A stretch of DNA of 64,000 bases from Powellomyces hirtus (lineage: Eukaryota; Chytridiomycota; Chytridiomycetes; Spizellomycetales; Powellomycetaceae), in the NCBI GenBank assembly GCA_025526995.1, contig JAHLKG010000016.1, positions 248,001 through 312,000 of the forward strand, read 5' to 3'. This document shows, one piece after another, positions 53,101 through 64,000 of this stretch. Position 1 is the first letter of the stretch. Every line of letters begins with the position of its first letter. The position numbers were made by a program, and so were the translations under genes. The notes under the pieces were generated by a model. That model made no database searches. It was not told the DNA's origin and worked only from the letters and a program-made list of their open reading frames with translations.

Positions 53101-53215
53101 TCATCAAGCCTAGAAGAATTGGTGATTCCGGTGTCAAGTGTGGCCGATCATTCATCAAACAACCGCAGGCCAGCGCTGACTCATCGACAGCGCGTACCAA
53201 GCCGAAATTTGACAT
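50115..53215 (-). pseudogene. ARP5: Actin-related protein 5 (ARP5, INO80 subunit), with apparent 2-bp frameshift
   Basis: Complement of join(50115..50381,50442..50783,50847..50896,50956..51103,51162..51392,51461..51585,51638..51718,51775..51885,51935..52054,52112..52211,52277..52472,52518..52626,52679..52833,52945..53215). Arp5 hallmarks: LVLDNGSGHLRAGWATD, SPRLQFDNIVAKYRG, HPILMTETLCNPAYSRK, VVSELLFEGYNTPSVVYGVD, the insert coiled coil, KIPSFPLVDVPDGDLTEEQ, VPEVFFQPRIVGLDQAGI and NVFITGGNSLLKNMDQRI. Arp5 with Ies6 couples the INO80 ATPase to nucleosome sliding. In exon 51461..51585 the frame breaks at a CT/GA tract (51537-51543): the part before matches HLHEAGLQTEAELE and the part after matches IKTTEAAVKRSRN, two bases out of phase. 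I typed it pseudogene only because the frame is broken; a read or assembly error is the likelier cause, since everything else is intact (~767 aa if corrected). Confidence 0.85.
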
Positions 53216-54122
53216 TGTCAGAATGCTGGAGGTGACCGCATCAGGTCACATACATTCCACGTATACGCTCCGAAATCCATCATGCGGTGTTTTCAACATC
53301 GGATGGAGGAGGAAAGCGTACACGGCCAGCCTGAGTGTCATAAACAGAGAAACACTGAGCAAAAGATCAAAAGCAGGGTTTTCTCGCCTCCTCTGGATTG
53401 GATGTCTGAGGAGCATCAGCAATCTTGTTCCCTCTTTCAAGGCAATTCACTATCCAATCCGGCCTGAACTATGTTTGTACTGCTGTTTTCTGCGCTGTAA
53501 CTTTTGTTTGGGGTACTGTCAAAGTAAAAGTGCAAGGGAGTCCGAAACAAGGGTAGGCGCTCACCCGCAACCAACGGATGGGTACGGTATCGGTCTTGAA
53601 GCGACGCGGCACGCACGTGACCGCTTTGCAACGCTCGCTCACTGAACCGACTTGGGCAAAGTCGCGAGGCAAGCGGCCTCTGCAGATCGCTGTACAGCAT
53701 TTTCAAGGTGAGCTATCCATCCATCCGTCAACGGGAGTGCCGAGATTCCATCCATCCGTCGAAGGGGTGTTGCGTGCGGAGCTCTGCGCACAGAATGAGG
53801 GGAGAGAGGGAGGACTTGTGATGTATGGGACGACGCTGCTGCCACATGGCATGACGGAACGATACGAAACGACAAATTCGACATGCCCAGAGAATGTGGG
53901 AACCGAGCAACTGAAAGGGAAATATAGACAGAGTGGAACAGCGACCGGGATATTAGAGAGTCTCCACAACGAAATGCCGACATTCGAATGGGAAGCACTC
54001 GACGACACCTGCAAATGAATGCCACGAAGCTGATTAGACAAACGCCGACCACCCACTTCAACCAGCTAACCCTATTTTCTTCATTTGCGCCCCTTCACAA
54101 ACGTAGTGGATCAACGTCAGCA
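53216..54122. promoter_or_regulatory. Divergent region ARP5 / eL6
   Basis: About 900 bases between starts. Contains two copies of ccatccatccgtc about 36 bases apart (near 53713 and 53750). Overlapping ORFs of up to ~150 codons on both strands have no domain, no shared splice pattern and cysteine/serine-rich random-looking content, so I treat it as non-coding. Confidence 0.45.
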
Positions 54123-54903
54123 ATGGCCCACGCCCCCAGCAACCCTTCCCTCATTCCGGGTGTAAGCCGACTCGGTCGCTCCAAAGCCTACGCCAAGAAG
54201 GCCTTGTTCAAGAAGGCCAAGGCGGCTGCTCCCGCGAAGGCCGCTGCCGCTGCCACTCACAAGACCGTTGAGGTTGGAGGAGCCAAGAACTCCAAGACCC
54301 GCCACGTCCCCGTTAGCAAGCCTTCGCGCTTCTACCTTGCGGACGATGTCCCGGTCCCTAAGAAGTCACGCAAGACTGCCCGCCCCGCTAAGCTCCGCGC
54401 CTCCATCACCCCCGGTACCGTTCTCATCGTTCTGTCCGGAAAGTACCGTGGAAAGAGGGTTGTCTTCCTCAAGCAGCTCGAATCTGGTCTTCTGCTCGTG
54501 ACTGGACCCCACAAGGTCAACGGCGTGCCCATTCGTCGTGTCAACCAGGCCTACGTCATTGCCACTTCCACCAAGCTTGACCTGTCGGGTGTCAACACCG
54601 AGAAGTTCACGGACGCATACTTCAAGCGTGAGAAGGACAGCAAGAAGGCCGCTACTGAGGAGGCTCTCTTCGAGGCCGGACAGGTAAATTTGAAGAAGCA
54701 CCGCCTCAGAGTGGTAGAAGGTGATACTGATATTCCTTGGAATTTTGCAGAAGAAGGCCACTCCCGCTGCCCGTCTCCAGGACCAGCGAGAGGTTGACAA
54801 GGCCATCCTCGCCATTGTCAAGAAGGACCGTGTTATGAAGTCCTACTTGAACTCCACCTTCGCTCTTAGCCGAGGTCAGTTCCCCCACTTGATGAAGTTC
54901 TAA
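54123..54903 (+). CDS. RPL6: 60S ribosomal protein eL6 (RPL6)
   Basis: Exons join(54123..54683,54751..54903); 237 aa. After a Lys/Ala-rich N-terminus come the eL6 blocks [60 protein letters not shown] and [18 protein letters not shown], ending [18 protein letters not shown]. It is a structural protein of the large subunit. Codon use is heavily biased (AAG, GCC, GTC, CGT), as in eS19. The 67-nt intron splits FEAGQ from [10 protein letters not shown]. The start is the first ATG, in a gtcagcaATGG context. Confidence 0.96.
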
Positions 54904-55255
54904 GCGGTGGGACTGAGCGTTTGTAACTGGGCGGCGAATATATGATCGGTCTTGTAAATTTCATGTTGAGCTCAAAGATTCACAAATGTCACAAATGTTG
55001 TCGCACCATGTTGAGAGCCGAGCAATTTAGAATGAGGCGATTTGGAATCAGAATTTGGTCCTTGCAGCGCCAGAAAGAGATGGGAACGCAAGTTTATATT
55101 CAGCAGATCTTTGTGACAAGCATATTGACAGGATCGGCGGGACACAGAAGTGGCACAGCACGCCGATACTGGCAGTATCGTTCAAACTCTGACATCTCGA
55201 CGGACCGGCACTGTCAATCACGTTGAGAGCATTTGACAGTCTCAAACTCGCAGAC
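54904..55255. other. Intergenic region eL6 / CARM1
   Basis: 352 bases between two genes on the same strand; A/T-rich 3' flank after eL6, then probable CARM1 promoter. Nothing else recognised. Confidence 0.5.
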
Positions 55256-57066
55256 ATGGCTTCTCAAACCGATAGACCTCAAGATAACAACGGCAACGAG
55301 GAAACATCCGTAGTCCCTTCGGCGGATTCTCGGGATCCTGCTTATTTCCACTATTATGCACAATTTGTGCACCAGCAAAACATGCTGCAGGACTCTGTGA
55401 GGACCTCTGCCTACCATTCAGCGATCATAGTAAATGGACCCAGCATGTTCAGGGATAAGCTGGTAATGGACATAGGTGCCGGCAGTGGTAAGTCATTTCT
55501 TAGGTTCAGACCACCCACGCAACGAGCGTGATCTGTAACCGAGTCGCGGAACAGGGATTCTATCGTATTTCGCTGTCCAAGCCGGTGCAAGCAAGGTATA
55601 TGCCGTGGAAGCGAGCGCTATGTCGCAAAAGATCAGTAAGATGGTAGAGCGTACCGACAAGGCAAATCCATGGCTGCGGAACAAATTGGAGGTCGTCGCC
55701 GGTAAGTAGCCGATCGCGCCTCAAGTGGTCGCAAGGCCGTCTCAGCCATTCTTGACCAACCAAAAGATGATGGAATCGATAGCCAAGATTGAAGATGTCA
55801 AATTGCCAAAAGTGGATACTCTCATCAGCGAGCCGATTGGAGTACTACTGGTGCATGAGCGCATGATCGAGTCATATCTGGTCGCCAGAGATCGATTCCT
55901 CAAGCCAGGAGGGAAGATGATACCGTCGAGCGGTAGCATATATCTCGCCCCATTTACCGATGCGAATCTGTGGACTCAGACAATGGCAAAAGTGCGGTTC
56001 TGGCAACAGGTGCGGATCTCCTCGACTCACTCTTTAGTTCAGCAATGATTCTCTGACCTAGCGCTATTATACAGAATAACTTCTATGGAGTCGATTTTGG
56101 TCCGCTTGCACAAGAAGCGCGAGATGAGGTGTTTGGACAACCTGTAGTCGGCATCTTCGATTCCCGCATTCTGCTGGCTCCAGCCGTGTCCCATTATGGT
56201 TGGATGACGTCGGAAGTTTTGAAACCTCGCATGAGCACGATACTTATCGGTTTCTTTATCAGTCGATTTTGAGACCATCACAATGGCAGAGTTGCAGAAC
56301 ATTGTTATTCCGTTCGAATGGAAGATACCATATACTGGTAACCAAGCTGCGCAACTTACAGTTGTCCGATTTGCTCTCTAATTCGGGACAAATCGCGTAG
56401 GAATCATTCATGGCATCGCCGGATGGTTCGACATCAACCTCGGCGGAATGATCCTGAATACTGGTCCATACGCAGAGCGCACCCATTGGCAGCAAGTGCG
56501 ATTCCTGCTGAAAGGTAATACGCATCTCTCCAGCATGAAATCAAACGCGACACTAAGGAACGTCGACCTTGCTCTGCACAGAGCCGCTTGCCGTCAATGC
56601 CTATCAGACCGTGAAGGGGTGGATGCGCTTGACTGTAAACATGTCGCGTTCGTACGACATCGTTGCAGAACTTATAACTGGGGAGGACGCTCGGTTATCA
56701 GACCCGATGGCGCCTGCTACCGACGCTAGAGAACGGGAGACCCCTGCTGGCTATGGAAAGCGCCGTGGCGAATGGGGCTTACACGAGCAAACGTACATGT
56801 ATGGTGCGGAACTGGACTATACTAAGGTACGCACACGTCTGCCGAGATGTACGAAGGGTTTGTCTCATCATGGTGACAACATACAGCCCGAGTTTCTGGC
56901 TATCTACTCTCCTGAAAGCAACAACCTGCAAGGCGATGAAGGAAATTTCGCCGAAGGTCACGACATGAACAAGTGGGCGGGGAGCGAGTTGGAGAACATA
57001 TTGGCGGACAATGTCGTCCAAATGCAAACTGGAGAGCCGCAAACAAACGGCGCTGTCAACATCTGA
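55256..57066 (+). CDS. CARM1: Protein arginine methyltransferase CARM1/PRMT4
   Basis: Exons join(55256..55487,55555..55701,55783..56009,56075..56198,56263..56337,56401..56514,56582..56826,56887..57066); 447 aa, or 467 aa if the 60-nt in-frame stretch 56827-56886 is retained. SAM-binding motif VMDIGAGSGILSYFAVQAGA, VYAVEAS, the double-E loop LISEPIGVLLVHERMIESYL and THW loop ERTHWQQVRF are intact. The class is set by CARM1-like blocks: QQNMLQDSVRTSAYHSAI, NFYGVDFGPL, QPVVGIFDSRILLAPAV and IIHGIAGWFDINLGGMIL. CARM1 dimethylates arginines of histone H3 and splicing or transcription factors in the nucleus. The C-terminal tail differs from animals. Confidence 0.92.
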
Positions 57067-57797
57067 TCACACATCTAGGTTCATTAGCATCTTTTTCTTT
57101 CTGTTTACATTTCACTACGTAAGTTAATTTAGTCGACGGCACTGTTGTGCAGTGTTGCTTGAATTTGAGAATAAGTTCATCTTATTGGTTGTGGCTAGAG
57201 TGAAGAGCTGAGCTATGGCATGCGCCCATGTTGTAGAAAAAATACAGTCTTCTGCCGTTTTACATATAAGCCCACAACCCATGGTGTAGTCAAGCCGATT
57301 TAGTCCACTTCCGACATGTGATAAAGAAAATCTCAGCTGATGTTCCTGCCGATTTCATCAAAGATCTCTTGTGTCTTCCGGGGTTTAGAAGATCATACCA
57401 TCACAGATAGGAGGGTGAACCGAAAGGCGACAACGCAACGTACACATGATCTCATCGAGTGCTCTTCTGCATTCCCACTCACCGACATCGCATGAATCAG
57501 TTTGTCGCCCCTTATATTTTTGGTTGCCTACACTCTATAACTGGTGCCCTCACGTTTTCAAGGCTCCCTTGAGATGATGCGGCGAGAGACATGCGCAACA
57601 CGGCTTCAACACAGCTCTGCATCACATATACCACAGTTCACTTGAAACCTCTTCTGCGCGCGGCGCGCGATAGTATAATTTACGCGTTGCGGTGAACACG
57701 TAAGCAGAAACTCAGAAATTCGAGCAATCTGCAGTAGTTTGGACAGGCCGTTGAATTCCAACGTTGCTATTAGCTTTCTTGAATCAACAACAAAAAA
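57067..57797. other. Intergenic region CARM1 / RSPH1-like gene
   Basis: About 730 bases. A ctgcgcgcggcgcgcgatag palindrome-like patch lies at 57655-57670 before the RSPH1-like start. No coding content recognised. Confidence 0.5.
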
Positions 57798-58673
57798 ATG
57801 TCAGACGCTGGAAGCGAGGCAGAAGGGGATGCGGCCCCCACCATCGGGGTAATGCAGTGGGAGATCAAACAAAATTTGAACGCAATACATCTTGCCGGCC
57901 GCAAAAGTCTGACGAGCTCGCAATATCTTTGTCAAACTCCCACTATTTAGACTTATGAGGGTAGCCGCAATGACCAATCTGAACGCCACGGTCAAGGCAA
58001 AATGACCTTCCCGAACGGCGATATCTACAAAGGTGGATATGCGACCGGTACACGCTCCGGCTCTGGAACCTACAAATGGGCGAAACCTGTTGCGGTCTAT
58101 TCTGGCGAATATGCCGAGGGAAAGAGAAATGGGGAGGGAAGACTGGTGTTTCCCGATGGCTCCGTGTATGCTGGTACGTGGTGTTTATGTGCTATCATGC
58201 TTGGAGTTCGGGCCGACCCTTATGATGTGTCCGTATTTGCAGGGCAATTCGAGAAAGGAAAACGGCATGGAAATGGTACATACACTTACGTGAACGGTGA
58301 CACATATTCGGGCGCCTGGTCCAATGATGCTCGACACGGACGCGGGGTCTACACCGTGGCGGCTACCGGCAGCAAGGTATAGCTTCAGATGTGTGGCCAT
58401 TGCTCCTTCGGCGGCCCACTTCATCAAAAGCTAAATTGCACATTCTGTGCTATACATGTTTAGATGGACGGAACCTGGGAGAAGGGACTGTTGGTGGGAG
58501 ATGGCAAAGTAACTCACGCAGACCACATCCTTAAGGCCAAATTCGTCAACGGACAGCCGGAACTTCCCGCTACCATCACCTTCACCTCAACGTCTTACAC
58601 AATGCGGGTCACGGACAGGGCTCTGCTTGGACAGAGTGCCATTGCGGTCGGTGGCGCTGGCGGAGACGATTAA
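57798..58673 (+). CDS. RSPH1: MORN-repeat protein like radial spoke head 1 (RSPH1)
   Basis: Exons join(57798..57848,57951..58173,58243..58376,58464..58673); 205 aa. MSDAGSEAEGDAAPTIGTYE then a row of MORN repeats: GQGKMTFPNGDIYKGGY, GSGTYKWAKPVAVYSGEY, GEGRLVFPDGSVYAGQF, GNGTYTYVNGDTYSGAW, GRGVYTVAATGSKMDGTW. The start, the ERHGQGK motif and the ATGSK pattern before the last repeat are those of RSPH1, part of the radial spoke head in motile cilia and present in vertebrate sperm and airway cilia. MORN repeats are also found elsewhere, so the RSPH1 identity rests on the flanks; the flagellar setting supports it. Confidence 0.83.
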
Positions 58674-59078
58674 GGAAATGTGTAGTTATATCAGTATATC
58701 AAACGACATGTATCTCGCATGCCCCTTCACTTGATGAAAATGAGCACATCCCTGGGAGTCATTGTCCATCGCTTGTGTTGAAGCTGCGTTGTGCTTTGTT
58801 GCTGAAGAAGAAGAATGCTAATCGCATACTCCACTCCCCCCACTCATTGGGAATTGAAGCTTCATTCGCATTCTTTTCGAATATGATTCTTCGTATTAGT
58901 TGCCTGCAATTCAGACAAGAGTGAAATTACGCTAACTAGAGAATTAATGATATGCTACAGTTTTCTAATCACTAACGGAACTGAGCTGCTATTTACGACT
59001 ATATTATGCCACAAAATGTATTCGTCATACTGAACGAATGATGAGGATGAGGCTGGAGACGGTTGCCTCCCGTTCCCG
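58674..59078. other. Convergent intergenic region
   Basis: 405 bases between the stops of the RSPH1-like and KCTD-like genes, A/T-rich toward the right (aatatgattcttcgtattag and ctatattatg around 58880-59010). Probably both 3'-end signals; nothing else seen. Confidence 0.5.
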
Positions 59079-60609
59079 CTATACCAACAGGAAAAACCCT
59101 AGGACTCCTGCTACTAAAGCGACGTTGACAGTGAGTAACGCCACTCGATCTGACATGCCACGAGGGAGCAATTTGTGAACCAGCTTGTCCAGAAGTTCTC
59201 CTACGCTCTGCTGTTCCCGTTCCATGATCATGAGGCGATTTGACAATTGTTCCGCGAGATCAGGTAAGCGGTAATACACGGCCTCGACTATAAGTTGCTG
59301 GATGGATGAAGGATCTGACATTGTCAGGTGGGTGGGCAAGCCGCGGAGGTAGTTCAATATGTGACGAAAACTCGTGCCTGTCATTCAAGTAAGAACATGA
59401 CAGTGTGGCCACAACAGCAAACTTCTCCGGTGCTTACCATCCCTGTCAATTACATAGCTTCCGTCTTTCACTTCCAGGCTCGCCCGCTTGTTTTCGTCTC
59501 CAAACCATTCCGCAAGCAGCGAGCCCTCGACCGCTGTCAATGTTTCGATGGTGGTAGCGTTCATGACCCCACCAACGTTGAGGTATCTAACATTGCCGTC
59601 TTCCGGTGCTTCATGGTTACGACGGGCTTCAATTGGGTCCACCCCTAGTAGCTTCAAGGTGCGGTCTTTCCCCAGAACCACTTCGCTACTCGCTGTGGCC
59701 ACATTCCCTGCCACACGCAGGGACGATTCCAAGTAAGTCGCCAGTACACTGCTGACCGATCCAGCCATCGATGTTGGCGCTCCTTGTAGCTCTTTGGAAA
59801 ATGCTACATCGTCGCCGGTCTGCGTCCCAACATCTATCCGCGCGCTCGTGGGTATACCGCCAGGTAAGGCATTGTCGAACATGTGAACAATTTTTACGGG
59901 TGGCTTATCATCTCCGGTTTCTTTTATTGCGAGCATCTGAAGCTCTTTTTCACGTCGCCCTGGCGCCATCTGGTATGCCACGCCAGCCTTGATGGCTGCA
60001 TGAGCGAAAATGCCGGTGGCAGTTATGCCTGCCGAAACAGCTTTCTGGCCGGCTTGCACAATCTTCTCTTCGACTCCAAAGGCGCTGTTCACCCGTTTGT
60101 ATCCTTCCAAGCCGTACCCAGTCATGGAGACCAGGAAATCAGGTATGGGACTTCGTTTCAGAAGCACGGCACCTTGAACCATGGCATTGGTAACTGACTC
60201 TCCTACAACTTTGCCGTAATCTAAAAAGCATCAATGGTAAGGGCGCAGGCCAGCGTGCCGAATGTTGAAAAAGGAATGTCCGCGTACCATTAAATCCATC
60301 CTCTGACTCGGAGGAAGACTGGTCGTCCATGTCATCCTCGTCTGATAGTTTCGCGAGTTGTATGTCGCTAACGTCTCCGGGCGTTTCGACGGTCTTTTCA
60401 ATTTTGGCCCCAGCTGCAGTTTGCCTCGACTTTCGCTTGTTTTTCTTAGTTCTCCGTTTCCGCTGTCCGCCCGAAAGTTGCCCGATTAGCATTAGCAATC
60501 CAAAGGCTGCCAGAAGGTATATGAACACGGTTGTCCATGTCAGTGGAGTTCTGACAGGAGCAGTCCCGTAGACGGGGTATCTCAGCGGTTCATCGGCTTG
60601 TCCGCTCAT
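59079..60609 (-). CDS. KCTD-type BTB/T1-domain protein with N- and C-terminal membrane helices
   Basis: Complement of join(59079..59377,59438..60220,60288..60609); 467 aa. Residues ~24-43 form a hydrophobic helix (TWTTVFIYLLAAFGLLMLIG) followed by a very basic patch (KRRTKKNKRKSR) and an acidic stretch (LSDEDDMDDQSSSESED). A ~190-residue middle part is rich in Ala/Gly/Val amphipathic segments (KAVSAGITATGIFAHAAIKA). A T1/KCTD-type BTB domain runs ~318-415: VRYLNVGGVMNATTIETL, DGSYVIDRDGTSFRHILNYL and EAVYYRLPDLAEQLSNR. The last ~20 residues are a hydrophobic tail (VNVALVAGVLGFFLLV). T1/KCTD domains form tetramers or pentamers and often recruit Cullin-3; two membrane anchors around one would be unusual. 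No function is proposed beyond that. Confidence 0.83.
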
Positions 60610-61184
60610 GCTTCCTCCGCAATCTGCCTCGAAGTAGTTGGTCGTCTTTGAACTTTGATTTGCTAGTTTGCCTCAGTTTTGGGCAGCACGGTCGCGAGGC
60701 CGCAAGGTGGGAAATTTGCACCATTACGTAAGATCGCGATATGGCGGCGCGCCGAATTACGGAGGATGAGGAACATTCTTATCTCTGGGCTACATCCAAG
60801 AAAGGAAACGTTAGTAAGAACCGATGCCTATTGGAAGGCGGGGAATGGGAGGGTGATGTAGTGGAAATTGGTATGAGATGCAAATCGGATTGACATTTGG
60901 TGGAAGCGAATTTCCGACGCTCAAACTCGTATTCCGACAAGACCTTCCTTGGCTGGGCTTGCCGGTTGGACTCTCGTCGGTTTGCAAGGTTAATTGAGCG
61001 TACCATTTTGTTGACAATTACAAGGAGATTGTCCGTTGGAGGGAGAGATTGCTTTTCTGACGATGATGCAACAGTCGTCGAATCCGCTCGCGTTCGCGAA
61101 ACTCTGTCCCGTCCGCACTGTACACATCCTTCTCCTGTCTGTCGTCGCTGACCGTTGGAATTTATCTTAGGCTCCAGCGTCCAT
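60610..61184. promoter_or_regulatory. Divergent region KCTD-like / RCE1
   Basis: 575 bases between starts. A 50-codon ORF from the ATG at 60741 to a stop at 60891 could be an upstream ORF or the start of an undetected small gene; it has no recognisable motif. Nothing else is supported. Confidence 0.4.
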
Positions 61185-62526
61185 ATGCAGAGGATGTCAA
61201 TGAGCAACCATCAGTTGGGAGCCCCCACAGCGGTTCTTTTAAATGCGGCTCTGACATTAGTGTTCTTTGGATCCTTCTACGTGCTGGAAAAACCAGCCGG
61301 TGCATCGAGAGATGATCCGCGCGTAGTTCGACGGCGCTTCATGGCCGTTCTAGGGACTTGTGGGCTAGCTGCTGTAGTGGTATGGTGTGTTCTTGGGGGA
61401 CAGGGAGAGGTATTCTTTTACCGTAGTAATTCTGAAATTATGTACATCGTCTCTAATGAAAACTGCCTCGTGGCATCCTGCAGTCCATATTTCATATTCT
61501 GAGTCTTCGCACCAACGGCCTACCTGCTGCAATAGTCCTCCCACTGATATTAACGGCCGTGCTGTTTGCTGGACCGTTGACGGTTGAATGGATGTCGTTA
61601 ACGCCATTATCGTTGGGAGGAGGATTGCGGAAAGCTATTTCTGTGGGGCATCGAATCAAGCGTTACATGCAAGACATTATTGTGTGGCGTAACTACGTTG
61701 TGGTATGCCTCTGCTCGTAGCTTGCAGTAGCCCTCGGCCCCTCACATTCGGTTCGCGTAGGGACCGGTGACGGAGGAATTTGTGTTCCGCGGGTGCATGC
61801 TCCCACTCTTTCATGCTGCAGGAATATCATCGGTGACATCCATATTTACCCTTCCCCTCTTTTTCGGGCTAGGTATGTCTTCAGCCTCATCATTTCGTGC
61901 CTTGCGCTGTCGTCGTATTGCCAACCAGGTCTTCATTGTATGTTTCGTCGAATAACTCTCCGCAGCTCACCTCCATCACGCATATGACAACTACAAGCGA
62001 ATGGGTGGGGATCGTGAGGCTTTTTGGAATGCAGCGATTTCTGCAGGTACGCATTTGATGCAAGAGTACGAATGGCCATAGGAGTTGTATCTGCATTTGG
62101 CACTGCTTTTACTCTCCAAAGTCCGCTGATGTCCTCCACCATACTGACGCTCGTGCAAAGCGTTTCAATTCTGCTATACAACTTTATTTGGCTGGTTTGC
62201 AACGTTCTTGCTCGTTCGCACAGGTACATTATTCTCATTCCTTCCAAGCCTGGGTCCTTTGTCTAACATTGCTGCGACAGGCCACCTCATCGCTCCCGTC
62301 GTCAGTCATATGTTTTGCAATGTCATGGGCTTCCCAGATGTCCATGCGATCAATGATCATCCAAGGCATAGAAGAAAACGTACGTGTTCCACAAAACGCC
62401 CTGCAATTGCTCAGTACATTCTGCTGACGCTATCAAATCACAGCGCTCATTGCAAGTTACTTCGTTGGCATGCTCTTATTTGCGCGTGCACTCTTCCCTG
62501 CCACCGATCCAACGCTCTATTCCTGA
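61185..62526 (+). CDS. RCE1: CAAX prenyl protease 2 (RCE1)
   Basis: Exons join(61185..61409,61484..61702,61761..61872,61966..62046,62161..62223,62281..62379,62444..62526); 293 aa. The CPBP-family active site is present: [17 protein letters not shown] with the two catalytic glutamates, [10 protein letters not shown], and [16 protein letters not shown] with histidine and asparagine. [16 protein letters not shown] between them is typical of RCE1. It is an ER membrane protease that removes the last three residues (-AAX) of prenylated proteins such as Ras and Rho GTPases, which links it loosely to the RhoGAP and G-protein genes here. The start at 61185 is the first ATG; others lie at 61194 and 61200. 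Confidence 0.91.
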
Positions 62527-62711
62527 GCACATGAACAGGAGTTGACGAGCTCTTAACATCATTCGATTCTTGTTGAGGAGGCCTTGCACTGGCAATCACT
62601 TCAGGACGTGGTTATTGAGTTCCTAGCTTTTGCGCCTCTCAATTGCGTGTCGTGCGCTGGGTGTAGAAATTGAGCTTGCAGCCCATAGATCATACTACAC
62701 TCCAATTTCAC

Positions 62712-63967
62712 TCATGAACGCCTACTGCCGGCGCCCACCCACCCCATGTACCGGAATGATAATATCATCACACACACCATACCCGCCACGATCAACCAAA
62801 ATCTGTAAATAACCAGCGTCAGTGCTGACTTAGTGTACATATAAAAGATCTCGGGCACTTACGCATATACACCCATTCCCCATTGCAGTTCTATGCGAGA
62901 AAGAAAATATGAGTTGAGCGGTCCTGTCTGTGGTAACTGAGAGAGGAATTTGACCTGGGAAGTGTTCGAAGTTCATTCCAAAGACTCCGGCCAAGAATGA
63001 TATCGGTAGAAAGACCAGAGATACAAGAGAGAGTGTTCGCATAGCCTATTTCAAGATGTCAAGGTCAGCTGCTGACAATACAACGAAGTATGCTGCTGGC
63101 AATTCCAACCTCGTTCGTGGAGTGCGATACGGTGTTGAATATCAGGTCAATGAGATGTCTCGCGTCGTTTTCAAAGCATTCCAGCCCATCTACAACAGTG
63201 CCAACGTGATCCTTGACGTCTGCTAGGTATGTCCTCGTAAGCTTCGAGATGAAAGGAGCCAGAGGAGCAGGCTCTTGATGAGTGTAAAATGCTTTGCCGT
63301 TTTCCCGCAGAGAGGCGACCAGATTCTTCATCGGCATCAATGTTCGGCGCAAGATGCCCAACTCCTTCGCAATCAAATGTAGCTCTGCAGAGTATTATCA
63401 GTCAGCGATGATCGAGGCAAGCAATCAAATGACTAAATGTGTGCACCTTGCGTGGCTTCCGCCTTTGGCTCTTGTAGGACGTATGCCTCCAGTAGATCGA
63501 GCTGATTTTTGTAAGCGTCCAATATTGGGAAGAAATGATCTGTGGCCTGCAATCGGTCAGAACATAAGGTCATGGACAACTTGTGTAACAAGTAGGCACT
63601 TACTATGTCCATCAGAGAGAACAGCAAAAAGCTTGCATCTTCGGCATTCCTGAGAAGTGTCCCTTCCTCCTCCAACCGAGTATACAGCGGCAATGTCGCT
63701 GTCTCGCCATCGTTTTGGAAGATTGAGATCATCGTTCCATCTCGCATCAGGAATATGTTGATTTGCTCAATGTTGATGTCGGGGCGTGGTGGCATTTTCG
63801 GAAACACCTTGAATTGAACACGATTACGGAACAGCGGCGTACGGAAAGTATCCTGAGGTGCCTGCTCGCGTCCAAGGTCGGCGTTGGCCTGAATGTTCTC
63901 AACCTCATCTAGGCTGCAAAGCATCATGCTGATGTAGATATGGTTTTCATACCAGTCCGCTTTGATT
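62712..63967 (-). CDS. CorA-type divalent-cation (Mg2+) channel, 5' truncated by window end
   Basis: Visible exons: complement of join(62712..62802,62863..62890,62955..63045,63110..63384,63447..63546,63604..>63967); 316 aa, with the 5' part beyond the right edge (an intron begins at 63968). A cytosolic alpha/beta part ([32 protein letters not shown]) is followed by the long stalk helix and two membrane helices. Between them lies the family signature GMNF in [20 protein letters not shown]; the second helix is [13 protein letters not shown]. CorA proteins are pentameric Mg2+ (also Co2+/Ni2+) channels of the plasma or vacuolar membrane. Sub-family (ALR-, ZntB-like or other) cannot be fixed from the visible part. 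It is convergent with RCE1. Confidence 0.88.
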
Positions 63968-64000
63968 CTGTGATGAACCAACGAGTTAGTGTCGAGCTAT

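Noticed and set aside
53223..54061. Several ORFs of up to ~146 codons between ARP5 and eL6
   Set aside because: No motif, overlapping on both strands, starts mostly not ATG; more likely promoter DNA.
60741..60893. 50-codon ORF upstream of RCE1 (MAARRITEDEEHSYLW...)
   Set aside because: Protein-like start but no domain, and no splice route to a longer product could be supported; kept only as a possible upstream ORF.

Overview
The window is nuclear DNA of a zoosporic (flagellated) early-diverging fungus, most likely a chytrid; the genus is inferred, not proven. Three observations support this. (1) The genes are dense and rich in short GT-AG introns, mostly 57-90 nt (about 165 placed here). (2) Fungal housekeeping and signalling proteins are present (HOG1-type MAPK, Atf1-type bZIP, OPI3, SCO1, SEN34, GPI2, p24). 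(3) Genes kept only by organisms with motile cilia sit among them: Kintoun/DNAAF2, MNS1, a tubulin-tyrosine-ligase-like enzyme and an RSPH1-type MORN protein. I modelled 32 protein-coding genes. I saw no tRNA, rRNA, CRISPR array, transposon or plasmid feature. All exon borders were read by eye from splice signals and reading-frame phase.

Layout, 0-24 kb: a MATE transporter (3' part), RRP36, the splicing factor ISY1, an unrecognised 169-aa ORF, ribosomal protein eS19, the phospholipid methyltransferase OPI3, an ARHGAP39/Vilse-type RhoGAP (WW-WW-MyTH4-RhoGAP), a SUN-domain protein of the SLP1/SUCO family, Kintoun, an NADP-isocitrate dehydrogenase carrying both a mitochondrial presequence and a peroxisomal tail, a secreted pepsin-like protease, and a bHLH factor with a GATA-like zinc-finger tail.

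Layout, 24-44 kb: MNS1 and TTLL placed tail to tail, GPI2/PIG-C, a siroheme synthase that fuses the MET8 and MET1 activities, eIF4A-III/FAL1, SCO1, SEN34, mitochondrial bL19m, an alpha-class p24 protein and HOG1.

Layout, 43-64 kb: a G-protein alpha subunit, an ATF1/SKO1-type bZIP, a DGCR6-family protein, ARP5 (with an apparent 2-bp frameshift), ribosomal protein eL6, CARM1/PRMT4, the RSPH1-like protein, a membrane-anchored KCTD-type BTB protein, RCE1 and a CorA-type channel that runs off the right edge.

Genes are mixed on both strands with divergent promoters (as short as 75 bp between the siroheme gene and eIF4A3) and short convergent tails (84 bp between MNS1 and TTLL). No operon-like logic is visible. 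HOG1, a G-alpha and a probable Atf1-type HOG target do fall within about 8 kb. The most interesting points are domain fusions rare for fungi, a single IDH gene built for several compartments, micro-exons down to 3, 5, 8, 12, 14 and 15 nt, poly-C tracts inside several introns, and two short interstitial telomere-type repeats.
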